Of a stretch of 64,000 bases of DNA, positions 17,747-26,434 are shown one piece after another. Source of the DNA: Kaistella sp. SH40-3 (GTDB lineage: Bacteria > Bacteroidota > Bacteroidia > Flavobacteriales > Weeksellaceae); contig NZ_JAQYUS010000008.1 of assembly GCF_030686865.1 (NCBI RefSeq), positions 62,001 to 126,000 of the forward strand. The letters run 5' to 3'. A program made the translations under genes and the position numbers. Within the stretch, counting starts at the first letter, position 1, and the number at the start of each line of letters is the position of its first letter. The notes below the pieces were generated by a model. The model was not told the origin of the DNA, did not search any database, and worked only from the letters and a program-made list of their open reading frames with translations.

Positions 17747-19069
17747 TTAAAGAATTCCTCTCGCTTTTATTTCCAGATATTTATTAATGACTTCAATATT
17801 CAAATTTTCGGGCAAAGTATAAACCGTGTAAATTCCATATTTTCGAAGTTCCTGAATAATTAATTTCTTTTCGTACTCAAACTTCTCCGCGATAATTTCA
17901 TCATACACTTCCTGAATATTTTCAGGATTGGTATTGATTAAACTTTGAAGTTCAGCGTTTTTAAAGAAAATAATTACGAGCAAATGGTTTTTTGCAATTC
18001 CACGCAAGTATTTCATCTGTCGGTTTACGGCATCCAAAGTTTCAAAATTGGTAAAAAGCAAAATCAAACTTCGTTGTCCGATAGTATATTTTACATCCTG
18101 ATACAATCTGCTGAAATCACTTTCGTACGAATTAGTTTGAATATTATAAAGTGCTTCAGAAATCTTTCTCAACTGTCCCGATTTATTATCTGCCGCAACT
18201 TTATGTTCTGTTTTTTTGGAGAAGGTCATCATTCCGGCGCGGTCATTTTTTTTAAGAATAATGTGACTTAAAGCCATGGTTGCATTAATCGAATAATCGA
18301 GTAAACTCAAACCATTAAAAGGCATTTGCATCGTTCTTCCATTATCAATCAGCATAAAAATCCGTTGTGATTTCTCATCCTGAAACTGATTGACCATCAA
18401 CTGATTTCGTTTCGAAGTTGCTTTCCAGTTGATCGTTCGCACATCATCGCCGGGAACATATTCTTTAATCTGCTCAAACTCCATCGTATGACCGAGTTTA
18501 CGGATCTTTTTAATTCCACCCAATAGAAACTCGTTTTGAAGCGCCATCAATTCATATTTTCTTAAATGAATAAAAGACGGATAACTCGGCAACATCGCTT
18601 CTTTTTGAAAAGTAAATCTCTTAGAAACCAATCCTAAAGGCGATTCCGCAAAAACATTGAGGTTTGCAAAACTATATTCACCGCGTTCTTTCGGTTCGAG
18701 TAGATATTCAAAAAGGATGTTTTTATTTTTATCAATGGTTCTTTCAATATTAAAATCACGCTTCTGAAATTGAAACGGAATTTCATCAATCACTTTGGTT
18801 TTAATGGTAAATGGATAATTATTTTTAATATCTATTTTTATTGAGTTCTGATCGCCGTTTGATAACTTCTCCGGTAAAATCCTCTGTGCCTGAACTGCAT
18901 TTTTTTGATTAAAAAGAAGCATGTAATCCACAATGAAAGCGATCACCACCAAAGTCAATAAACCATGCGCAACCAACATCAACACCGGAAAGAAAAAAGC
19001 CAGAATATAAGTAAATCCCACGCCAAAAAGCGTGAAGAAAAAACGGTTATTGATGTACAAATTCCTCAT
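17747..19069 (-). CDS. DUF58 domain protein (MoxR-associated)
   Basis: A 440-residue protein. Two hydrophobic helices occupy residues about 10-50. The DUF58 core is centred on GDDVRTINWKATSKRNQLMVNQFQ, and a von Willebrand A-like region follows with the MIDAS-like start MLIDNGRTMQM. DUF58 proteins are habitually encoded beside MoxR AAA+ ATPases, as here (58 bases downstream of the moxR stop). The pair is thought to assemble or activate a cell-envelope complex; the client is unknown. Confidence 0.9.
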   Translation of the reverse strand: MRNLYINNRFFFTLFGVGFTYILAFFFPVLMLVAHGLLTLVVIAFIVDYMLLFNQKNAVQAQRILPEKLSNGDQNSIKIDIKNNYPFTIKTKVIDEIPFQFQKRDFNIERTIDKNKNILFEYLLEPKERGEYSFANLNVFAESPLGLVSKRFTFQKEAMLPSYPSFIHLRKYELMALQNEFLLGGIKKIRKLGHTMEFEQIKEYVPGDDVRTINWKATSKRNQLMVNQFQDEKSQRIFMLIDNGRTMQMPFNGLSLLDYSINATMALSHIILKKNDRAGMMTFSKKTEHKVAADNKSGQLRKISEALYNIQTNSYESDFSRLYQDVKYTIGQRSLILLFTNFETLDAVNRQMKYLRGIAKNHLLVIIFFKNAELQSLINTNPENIQEVYDEIIAEKFEYEKKLIIQELRKYGIYTVYTLPENLNIEVINKYLEIKARGIL

Positions 19070-19127
19070 TTTAAAAGTTGACCTTTTTCAAATTACTCAT
19101 TACCAATTACTTATTGCTCATTAAAAC

Positions 19128-20135
19128 CTATCTCGGAATTTCAATCGCCTCCAAAATCTGGCGAATAATTTCATCCGCAGTTAATCCTTCCATTTCGCGT
19201 TCTGGGGAAACCATGACTCGGTGGCGAAGAACGGCGTAACTTGCTTCTTTGATATCTTCCGGCGTTACGAAATCTCGTCCACGAACTGCAGCAAATGATT
19301 TAGAAGCCGTCAATAAAGCCAAACTCGCTCTCGGAGACGCACCCAAATAAAGGAATTGATTTTCTCTCGTGTTCACAATAATTTTCGCAATATATTCTAA
19401 CAACTGAGTTTCTACAACAACGTCTTTTACCAAATTCTGATACGTTTTCAACTGTGCTCCGGAAATCACTTTCTGCACGGCATCAGATTTATCTTCTAAT
19501 TTATTTTCGTGTTGGTTTTTAATGATCTGTACTTCTTGCGTAAGATTCGGATAACCAACATTTATTTTAAAAAGAAAACGGTCGAGTTGCGCTTCCGGAA
19601 GTCGATAAGTTCCTTCATGTTCGATTGGATTTTGAGTGGCGACAACGAGGAAAGGTTCCTGCATTTCGTACTGTTTCCCATCCATGGTGATTTGGCGTTC
19701 TTCCATGACTTCAAATAAAGCGGCTTGCGTTTTAGCGGGTGAACGGTTGATTTCATCGATTAAAATAAAACTGGAAAAAATGGGTCCTTTTTTAAATTCA
19801 AACTCAGAATTTTTAACATTGAAAATAGAAGTTCCCAAAATATCAGACGGCATCAAATCGGGCGTAAACTGAATTCTGCTGAACCCGACATCAACTGTTT
19901 TCGCCAATAATTTTGCCGTAATCGTTTTCGCCACGCCCGGAACACCTTCGATCAAAACATGACCATTCGATAAAAGTGCGACCAATAAATGTTCAATCAT
20001 CGATTCTTGACCGATAATCACTTTGCCGATTTCTGCTTTTACCTGTTCCAAACTTTTCTGAAGTTCGGTCATATCCAATCGGGAATGAAATTCTGTATTC
20101 GTATTTTCTTGATTTTGCTTTTCAAAATTTTCCAT
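19128..20135 (-). CDS. MoxR-family AAA+ ATPase
   Basis: A 335-residue AAA+ ATPase with Walker A GVPGVAKT, Walker B FILIDEINR, sensor 1 VATQNP, and the arginine-rich sensor 2 region (GASPRASLALL). MoxR ATPases act as chaperones that insert cofactors or assemble complexes together with vWA-type partners. It is flanked by DUF58 and DUF4350 genes on the same strand. In Walker A the usual Gly-Lys is Ala-Lys (GVAKT), which is normal for this family. Confidence 0.93.
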   Translation of the reverse strand: MENFEKQNQENTNTEFHSRLDMTELQKSLEQVKAEIGKVIIGQESMIEHLLVALLSNGHVLIEGVPGVAKTITAKLLAKTVDVGFSRIQFTPDLMPSDILGTSIFNVKNSEFEFKKGPIFSSFILIDEINRSPAKTQAALFEVMEERQITMDGKQYEMQEPFLVVATQNPIEHEGTYRLPEAQLDRFLFKINVGYPNLTQEVQIIKNQHENKLEDKSDAVQKVISGAQLKTYQNLVKDVVVETQLLEYIAKIIVNTRENQFLYLGASPRASLALLTASKSFAAVRGRDFVTPEDIKEASYAVLRHRVMVSPEREMEGLTADEIIRQILEAIEIPR

Positions 20136-20185
20136 AATTATATTGGGTTCAATGGGATTCTATTTTAATTAAAATTGCTGTGATT

Positions 20186-21343
20186 TTAAAGTAAAATCTC
20201 GTCTAACAATTTATTCATTTTTATTAAATCTGACTGCATCACGCTTGCATAAGGATCCTGTCCTTTTTTAATTAGTTCGGTCGCTTCCCTAATTTTTTCT
20301 ACACTTTTACCAGTTTTCAAATGAAGAAGGTGAATGAACTTTTCATCTAAATCTTTGGTATCAATCAACAAATCCATTCGGACGCGATTGAGGAAATATT
20401 GTGCTTTCTTGGCCATCATATCGTGGAAATCACCTTCCTGTAAATAGAGATTCCCGATGCTTTTTACAAATTCTACGGATTTATTTTTCTTCGGTTCGAT
20501 GATCGGAACAATTCTCTGTTTGCGTTTTGCATTAAAAATGATGAACAGTAAAAGTCCGGCTAATAATAACCACCAAGCATAACGCAAACCAGGATTTGCC
20601 AAAATAAATCGCAAGGGTGAACGGGATTCGGCTACATTTTTATTATCACCTGAAAACCAAACAGTTTCACGATCAGGAAGATAAGAAAATACATCCTGAA
20701 CATATTTTTCATTGCCGGGTTTTAGCAAATAATAGTTGGTTAAAATCAACGGTTCTGAATGCAAATAAAAATGACCTTTTCCATGATTGACTTTAATGAA
20801 ATTAGCCATTTTGCTATCACTTTCTTCCTTTCCTAAAATTTCGTGATCTTTTGAAATCAATTCAAATCCTTTTCCGGAGGGCAATTTATCTAACTTTAAA
20901 GAATCAGCCGCAAATTTATTATCGGTCAGTAATAACAAATTAAAATCTTCATAACTGATCGTCGACAACGAGAAACCTAAAGAATCTGAAATACTCTGAT
21001 GCAAGAAATCTGAAATAACCATCACATCCGACCCTTTTTCTACGTTCTCCAAAATTTTATTCCAGGATTCCGAATCCAGTTTAGATTCGATAATTAAAAT
21101 ATTATGAGGTTTTAATTTTTGAGTTTTGTAGAAATCGTAAGGTGAAAGATCGGTTCGTTTTACTTTATCATTCAAAAGATGATTCACTTCTTTACTGAAG
21201 ATAAAAAGTCCAAAAGGTGATTTTTCATTAACATCGAAATTCTTACGCCAGTCGGTCACATCGGATTTACTGAGTTCCAGCAACGCCAAAACTACCATCA
21301 CGACGATGAAAATTAAACCATATAACTTGAACGTTTTATTCAT
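20186..21343 (-). CDS. DUF4350 domain membrane protein
   Basis: A 385-residue protein with an N-terminal membrane helix (LYGLIFIVVMVVLALLEL), an extracytoplasmic domain that looks like DUF4350 (GATase/ThuA-like; FDVNEKSPFGLFIFSKEV, VMVISDFL), a second helix (YAWWLLLAGLLLFIIFNA at about 255) and a cytoplasmic helical tail. It is one of the membrane components of the MoxR/DUF58 block. Its molecular role is unknown. Confidence 0.75.
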   Translation of the reverse strand: MNKTFKLYGLIFIVVMVVLALLELSKSDVTDWRKNFDVNEKSPFGLFIFSKEVNHLLNDKVKRTDLSPYDFYKTQKLKPHNILIIESKLDSESWNKILENVEKGSDVMVISDFLHQSISDSLGFSLSTISYEDFNLLLLTDNKFAADSLKLDKLPSGKGFELISKDHEILGKEESDSKMANFIKVNHGKGHFYLHSEPLILTNYYLLKPGNEKYVQDVFSYLPDRETVWFSGDNKNVAESRSPLRFILANPGLRYAWWLLLAGLLLFIIFNAKRKQRIVPIIEPKKNKSVEFVKSIGNLYLQEGDFHDMMAKKAQYFLNRVRMDLLIDTKDLDEKFIHLLHLKTGKSVEKIREATELIKKGQDPYASVMQSDLIKMNKLLDEILL

Positions 21344-21370
21344 ATTTAACTATTATCCAGAAAGGATTTT

Positions 21371-22159
21371 CTATATCTTAAAATTTAAAAACTTTTGTTT
21401 GAATTGGGTATAATTCTCTTCGTTAACTTCAAATTCGCCATACCAAACGTAATCGAAAATATAAGCCAGTTCTTTGAAATTGGATTTTAAATGATCTGTT
21501 TTTAGTTCTGATAAATAATCTTTATTTGTTTTTTCCGGATTCCAATTGATGAGTTTTTTATCCGCCAATTTCTTTAAAACCAACAAAAATTGATAACGAA
21601 CCGCGGATCGATAATCTTTCTGTCTTTCGAATTTTTCAATGCTTTCATTGAAATTAATTTCGTGGATATTTTCCTGAAGATCCTGATTCTCGATATTAAT
21701 TTTATTATTCTTCTTGCTAAAAAAGAAATTGCCGTCTTTGCCCAGTAAAAATTTAATTAAAAAGTAAAGTACAAAACCGATAATAATGACTGCGAAAATC
21801 CGCATGATATTTTCCGCATAAGAAGCCGTTTTGTTAGGATCTACTTTACCAAAAATGGATTCCAAAATTTTCTTTATTCTTTTCTGAATCTTTTGCCAAA
21901 TCGATTCTCGGGGTTTTATCGTCGTGTAATCGTAATCTGCACCTTTATATTTGGACTGAAATTTCTCTTCAAAACTTTTAGGGAAAACAATATTATCGGT
22001 GGTCGGATTTTTGAGTAAAAGAGAATCGGTGTAAAACTGCTCATTCTTGCGAATTTGAATAGAATCTTTAAAACTGGAAATAGACGGTGGCGGAAGTTCC
22101 TGAGAATTTCCACCTATAAATTGTAATAGAAAAAAGAAGAAGAATATCCTAAATTTCAT
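21371..22159 (-). CDS. DUF4129 domain membrane protein
   Basis: A 262-residue protein with a signal peptide, a proline-rich and charged periplasmic segment, one membrane helix (IMRIFAVIIIGFVLYFLIKFLLG) and a cytoplasmic domain containing the DUF4129-like motif YRSAVRYQFLLVLKKLADKKLINW and AYIFDYVWYGEFEV. The ATG at 22159 is preferred; it overlaps the stop codon of the upstream gene by 11 bases, a sign of translational coupling. It is part of the MoxR block, with unknown function. Confidence 0.78.
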   Translation of the reverse strand: MKFRIFFFFFLLQFIGGNSQELPPPSISSFKDSIQIRKNEQFYTDSLLLKNPTTDNIVFPKSFEEKFQSKYKGADYDYTTIKPRESIWQKIQKRIKKILESIFGKVDPNKTASYAENIMRIFAVIIIGFVLYFLIKFLLGKDGNFFFSKKNNKINIENQDLQENIHEINFNESIEKFERQKDYRSAVRYQFLLVLKKLADKKLINWNPEKTNKDYLSELKTDHLKSNFKELAYIFDYVWYGEFEVNEENYTQFKQKFLNFKI

Positions 22160-23117
22160 TGGTACCAATCGTGTCGATTTCTGATAAGTCTAAATTACGG
22201 TGAAGGTCGGTTCTGCTGTCATAATACTGCAATCCTGAGTTTACAAAAATCACGTTAATCATTAAAAATGAAAATAAAAGCGACACGCCATAAAACAGGA
22301 AAAACACAATTCCCATCGGACCTTCAAATGGATTTTGCTGCAATTCACCAGATTCTGGAATGGTCATCATTCCACCAAATATAAACATCATCGGAATCAT
22401 GGTGAAAATCGATGTAACTACTTGAATAATAAAATACATCACGATCGTTGAACCCCAATATTTCCAAAAAGGAGATTTCTCCCTTCCGTTTTTATAGGAA
22501 AATTGCGCCCTCACGGCATAACTCAAAGATTCAAAAAAACCTTTCTTCGTATTGAAATAATCGAACATTAAAAAATTTACGACATTCATTAAAGCAGGTC
22601 CCAATAATATCAGTAAAAAGAACCCGATAAGAATAAACATTAAAACCACCGTTAAGCCGAAAACGATCATTGCTAAAGGAGTTACGATGAAAAATAATCC
22701 CAGAAACAGAATTAGAAACCGTCCGATATTATTTTTTAAATCACTTAAAATATCGTCGGCTTTAATATTCTTATTTCCCGTTTCTGTCAATCTTTTCAGA
22801 TAGAGAATCGGATAAGAATAGGAAACCATCGTCACCGCCAAAAACAGTATAAACACGATTGTCGATACCAAAATCAAGATCGCTGAATTTTCTTGAAAGT
22901 AGGCTTCAAAATAATGGTTTTGCCCGCTCGTATTGGAACCCATAATTTGCGAGAACAATTCCCGATAACCAAAAACGAAAATGATAACCATCAGAATTAA
23001 TAAAATCCCGTTGATCAAAAGATAATTTTTGAAATAGTTTTTTCCGTGCTCTTTAAAAAAAGCAAAGGTGTCGCTAATGAATTGGCCGAAGTCCCGTTTC
23101 TGATAAAATTGCATCAT
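22149..23117 (-). CDS. Multi-pass membrane protein of the MoxR/DUF58 block
   Basis: A 322-residue integral membrane protein with about six hydrophobic segments (for example YLLINGILLILMVIIFVFGY, ILILVSTIVFILFLAV, LAMIVFGLTVVLMFILIG). No catalytic motif is visible. It overlaps the SpoIIM-like gene by 44 bases upstream and the DUF4129 gene by 11 bases downstream, so the three are one translational unit. Its position suggests a membrane scaffold or transport function, but this is only context. Confidence 0.7.
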   Translation of the reverse strand: MMQFYQKRDFGQFISDTFAFFKEHGKNYFKNYLLINGILLILMVIIFVFGYRELFSQIMGSNTSGQNHYFEAYFQENSAILILVSTIVFILFLAVTMVSYSYPILYLKRLTETGNKNIKADDILSDLKNNIGRFLILFLGLFFIVTPLAMIVFGLTVVLMFILIGFFLLILLGPALMNVVNFLMFDYFNTKKGFFESLSYAVRAQFSYKNGREKSPFWKYWGSTIVMYFIIQVVTSIFTMIPMMFIFGGMMTIPESGELQQNPFEGPMGIVFFLFYGVSLLFSFLMINVIFVNSGLQYYDSRTDLHRNLDLSEIDTIGTNEI

Positions 23118-24078
23118 GTATTTTTGATTTTTTTGCTACTAAATAAGGATAGATAAAATAATAATAACCGATCAAAGAAAGCGTTCCGAAAATAAGAAGT
23201 CCATTAATAATTCCCGGCATTACCAAAGCATATCTGGTGACATAACCCTCAATAATTCCCGCGACAATCGTAAATGGAACGGTACTTAAAAATATTTTAA
23301 AGGCATCTTTAAAACCTAATTTAAAGGAATTAAAACGAGAATACGTTCTGGGAAATAAAATCGAAGCGCCTAAAATTAATCCTGCCATCGCCTCTACGAC
23401 CATGCTGAAAATTTCGAAAACACCGTGAAGCCAAATTCCACTCGCACTTTCTTTCAACGCACCATGTTCGTGAAAAAAGTATTGAAATGAACCGAGCATA
23501 ATACTGTTTTGCAACAACGCATACAAAGTTCCTACTCCACCGAAAACACCATAAATAAAAAGAACAGCGCCGACTTTTAGATTATTAAAAATAATAGAAA
23601 TCGCACTTCCCCAATTTGAACCTTGCTGATAAACACCGACCGCATTTCCTTTTTCGATATTCTCAATCGTTTTGTTGACATACTCGTCACCCAAAATAAT
23701 TCTGACAAAATCTTTATCGTAATACGCTGAAACAAAACCAATTAAAGTAAATAGAATAAAGAATCCAAAGGCATAAAATAAGTACCTTCGATAGTGATGT
23801 ACCAAAAGCGGAACTTCAGTTTTAAAGAACTCAAACAATCGATTTTGCTCTGTTCTTTTGGTTTTATAAATTCTTTGGAAAATAAGTGAAGAAAGATTGT
23901 TCAGGTAAACCGTGGTCTTACTTTTCGGGTAATAAGTTTGTGCAAACGATAAGTCATTCACCAGATTAATGTACAGCGAAGAAAGATCATCGGGATTTTT
24001 TTTAACTTTTCCTGCGATAACCTGCTCGATTCCCAACCATTTTTCTTTATTTTGTTTGATAAACGCAACCTCTCTCAT
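23074..24078 (-). CDS. SpoIIM family (stage II sporulation protein M-like) membrane protein
   Basis: A 334-residue protein. Residues 1-100 are soluble and helical (FIKQNKEKWLGIEQ); after that come several membrane helices with the SpoIIM-type glycine-rich features VGAVLFIYGVFGGVGTLYALLQN and LHGVFEIFSMVVEAMAGLILG. In non-sporulating Bacteroidota this domain is found beside RDD, MoxR and DUF58 genes. It is the first gene of the minus-strand block; its start codon is only 22 bases from the divergent RDD gene. Confidence 0.85.
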   Translation of the reverse strand: MREVAFIKQNKEKWLGIEQVIAGKVKKNPDDLSSLYINLVNDLSFAQTYYPKSKTTVYLNNLSSLIFQRIYKTKRTEQNRLFEFFKTEVPLLVHHYRRYLFYAFGFFILFTLIGFVSAYYDKDFVRIILGDEYVNKTIENIEKGNAVGVYQQGSNWGSAISIIFNNLKVGAVLFIYGVFGGVGTLYALLQNSIMLGSFQYFFHEHGALKESASGIWLHGVFEIFSMVVEAMAGLILGASILFPRTYSRFNSFKLGFKDAFKIFLSTVPFTIVAGIIEGYVTRYALVMPGIINGLLIFGTLSLIGYYYFIYPYLVAKKSKIHDAILSETGLRPIH

Positions 24079-24100
24079 CTGATGCTAAAATAATAAAAAT

Positions 24101-24853
24101 ATGTCGCTGATCGCTATAAATACTTCACAAAATGTAAATATTAATTTCAATACAGCAAGTATTGGCGAGCGAATTTTGGCATTTGTCATTGACATCCTCA
24201 TCAAAGGGGCGTACGTATTTACGCTTTTCTGGTTCCTGCTCCGAGTATTTAATTTCGGTTCTTATATGGACGGACTCGATAATTGGTCGCAAATGGCAGT
24301 TTACATTATCCTTACAATACCAATTCATATTTATACTTTGGTCAGCGAAAGTTTGATGGAAGGACAGACTTTTGGAAAGAAACTGGTCAAAATTAAAGTG
24401 GTAAAAATCGATGGATTTCAGGCAAGTTTTGGTGACTATTTGATGCGCTGGTTTTTCCGGCTGATCGATGTTTATTCCAACTCCGGCGTGGTCGGATTAA
24501 TCAGTATGATCGTTTCAAAAAACAATCAAAGGTTGGGCGATATGGCTTCCGGGACGGCCGTTATTTCCTTAAAAAATCGAGTCAATATTTCGCATACCAT
24601 TCTAGAAAACCTGAAAGAAGATTACGTTCCACTTTTCCCGCAAGTGATAGCATTGACCGATAACGACGTGAGAATCATCAAGGAAAATTATCAAAAAGCC
24701 CTGAAAATTGATGACCGACAAGTGGTTTCAAAACTCTCCACAAAAATCAAAGAAATCCTGAAATTAGAAATCGATCCCACCAAAATGACAGAACGGCAAT
24801 TCATCAGCGTCGTCATCAAAGACTACAATTTCTACACGGGAAAAGATCTGTAA
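24101..24853 (+). CDS. RDD family membrane protein
   Basis: A 250-residue protein. Residues about 15-165 form an RDD domain: ASIGERILAFVIDI (the Arg and Asp signature), three membrane helices, GKKLVKIKVVKIDG and MRWFFRLIDV. A charged cytoplasmic tail of about 85 residues follows. RDD proteins are small transporters or membrane scaffolds. It is divergent from the SpoIIM-like gene and is probably a functional member of that block. Confidence 0.88.
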   Translation: MSLIAINTSQNVNINFNTASIGERILAFVIDILIKGAYVFTLFWFLLRVFNFGSYMDGLDNWSQMAVYIILTIPIHIYTLVSESLMEGQTFGKKLVKIKVVKIDGFQASFGDYLMRWFFRLIDVYSNSGVVGLISMIVSKNNQRLGDMASGTAVISLKNRVNISHTILENLKEDYVPLFPQVIALTDNDVRIIKENYQKALKIDDRQVVSKLSTKIKEILKLEIDPTKMTERQFISVVIKDYNFYTGKDL

Positions 24854-24865
24854 ATTATTTTATTT

Positions 24866-24958
24866 GGGCAGACATTTCCGCCTTCCGTTCCCAATCTTTT
24901 TTTGCCATTTCTAACCTCCTCTGCAAAAAAAAGGATTTCCACTCAAGTTGGGCTGCAG
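24866..24958 (+). repeat. Dispersed intergenic repeat, copy C
   Basis: About 93 bp, beginning GGGCAGACATTTCCGCC and ending CACTCAAGTTGGGCTGCAG, with complementary inner arms AATCTTTTTTT and AAAAAAAAGGATT. It starts 13 bases after the RDD stop codon and could serve as its terminator. Confidence 0.78.
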
Positions 24959-25045
24959 CGTTTGCATTTTAACAAAATCAGTTAAGAGTAGATAAATCTT
25001 GTTTCCATTTATTTTCCTTAATTTTAAGGAACTAAATCGATTAAA

Positions 25046-25336
25046 ATGAAATACGAAAATAACAGATCAGGAAATGGCGGTGTTTTAACTTTGAATAAAG
25101 AAGACGAAGAAGTGGGCAGATTAACCTACACCATTTTCCCGGATGAAAATAAATTTGTAATCTCTTATGTCTTGGTTCATTCAAAATTTGAAGGAAAAGG
25201 AATGGGAAAATATTTGGTCGAAGAAGGCATCAAATTCGCCCGGGAAAACAATTGGAAAGTATATCCGCATTGTTCTTATGCGCGTTCCGTCATGCACAGA
25301 ATGAAAGATGTTGACGATATATTATTAGAACGTTAA
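25046..25336 (+). CDS. Small GNAT-like N-acetyltransferase (YjdJ type)
   Basis: A 96-residue minimal acetyltransferase fold. The acetyl-CoA pyrophosphate-binding segment is visible as FEGKGMGKYLVEEGIKFARENNWKVYPHCSY, equivalent to the Q/RxxGxG/A loop. Members of this short family are cytosolic and their acceptors are unknown. It is followed by a strong terminator shared with the convergent agmatinase gene. Confidence 0.85.
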   Translation: MKYENNRSGNGGVLTLNKEDEEVGRLTYTIFPDENKFVISYVLVHSKFEGKGMGKYLVEEGIKFARENNWKVYPHCSYARSVMHRMKDVDDILLER

Positions 25337-25341
25337 AACAC

Positions 25342-25368
25342 AAAACCCATAGAAATTCTATGGGTTTT
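25342..25368. terminator. Bidirectional terminator between acetyltransferase and agmatinase genes
   Basis: AAAACCCATAGAA and TTCTATGGGTTTT pair perfectly around a one-base loop, with T-runs on both strands (GATTTTTTTAGG on plus; GTGTTTTAACG on minus). It sits between convergent genes. Confidence 0.85.
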
Positions 25369-25389
25369 GATTTTTTTAGGTATTGTTTC

Positions 25390-26244
25390 TTAATTCTTAT
25401 TGATGTGATAATACGCCAACATTTTGTAATACAGTTTAGCCGCTAAGAAAGCAGTTGGTTTCGGCATCGGAGAATCCATTAATTCTACAATATCAAAAGC
25501 AACCACATTGCATTTTTCAAATACTTTTCTCAACAGTTCCAAAGTTGGATACCATTGCAAACCGCCCGGTTCCGGAGTTCCCGTTGACGGAGCAATTGAA
25601 GGATCAAATGCATCTAAATCAATCGTAATATAAACGTTTCCGGAAACTTTTTCCAAAACGTCATTAATCCAGTTTTCGTTGTTTGCGATTTGGTGCGCCC
25701 AGAAACACTGTTCTTTATTTACATACTGCATTTCCTCGAGGTCGCAAGAACGAATTCCGACCTGAACCAAATTATGTTTTTGGCTCGCTTCATAAACTGC
25801 ACAAGCATGATTAGAAGTTGAACCGTGAAAGTCCGGACGTAAATCGGTATGCGCATCTAACTGCAAAACCGTTAAGTTTTCATATTTCTCGCCAACCGCA
25901 CGAATCGATCCAATAGAAACAGAATGTTCACCACCAAAAAGGGTAAATAATTTTCCCTCGTTTGCAAGGAGTTCTTTCGTTTTTTGATAAACCGCTTCGG
26001 TCATCGCTTCAGGAGAAGATTTCTCGGAGATTTCACCAGCCAGATAAACACCTTCCAAATAAGGCTCAGTTCCAGTTTCAATATCGTACAATTCCATGTT
26101 TTCGGAAGCGTCTAAAAAAAGTTCCGGTCCTTTATCAGCACCTTTTCCCCAAGTGGAAGTTCCATCATAAGGAACGGTTACCAGCACTACTTTTGAGGTT
26201 TCCAGTTGAGCATTTTCTTCCGGAATATCTGCGTATGTTTTCAT
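25390..26244 (-). CDS. speB: Agmatinase
   Basis: A 284-residue ureohydrolase that hydrolyses agmatine to putrescine and urea. The binuclear manganese ligands are in GGEHSVS, DAHTDLR and TIDLDAFDPSIAPSTGTPEPGG. The internal ATG at 26244 is preferred because the upstream 31 codons encode an unrelated hydrophobic stretch and family members begin near KTYADIPEE. With the arginine decarboxylase at 29004-30395 it gives the arginine-to-putrescine route, although the two genes are separated by three plus-strand genes. Confidence 0.9.
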   Translation of the reverse strand: MKTYADIPEENAQLETSKVVLVTVPYDGTSTWGKGADKGPELFLDASENMELYDIETGTEPYLEGVYLAGEISEKSSPEAMTEAVYQKTKELLANEGKLFTLFGGEHSVSIGSIRAVGEKYENLTVLQLDAHTDLRPDFHGSTSNHACAVYEASQKHNLVQVGIRSCDLEEMQYVNKEQCFWAHQIANNENWINDVLEKVSGNVYITIDLDAFDPSIAPSTGTPEPGGLQWYPTLELLRKVFEKCNVVAFDIVELMDSPMPKPTAFLAAKLYYKMLAYYHINKN

Positions 26245-26434
26245 ATAATCTTTGATGTTAGTTTTGTAATAATTGAGGTTCAAAGATAAATATTTCAAAA
26301 TAATTATTACTCTTTCCCCAAATTGTAAAAACAACAATAATACATTTTCTAAATTTTCAAGTTAGATAATTAAATTAATCGCTAATTTTATAGTAAACTT
26401 TAAATAGCGAATATTAAATCAAAAATGTAAATTG

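Noticed and set aside
26376-26410. CGCTA...TAGCG inverted repeat before the secreted hydrolase gene
   Set aside because: Five-base arms with a long AT-rich spacer are expected by chance at this base composition.
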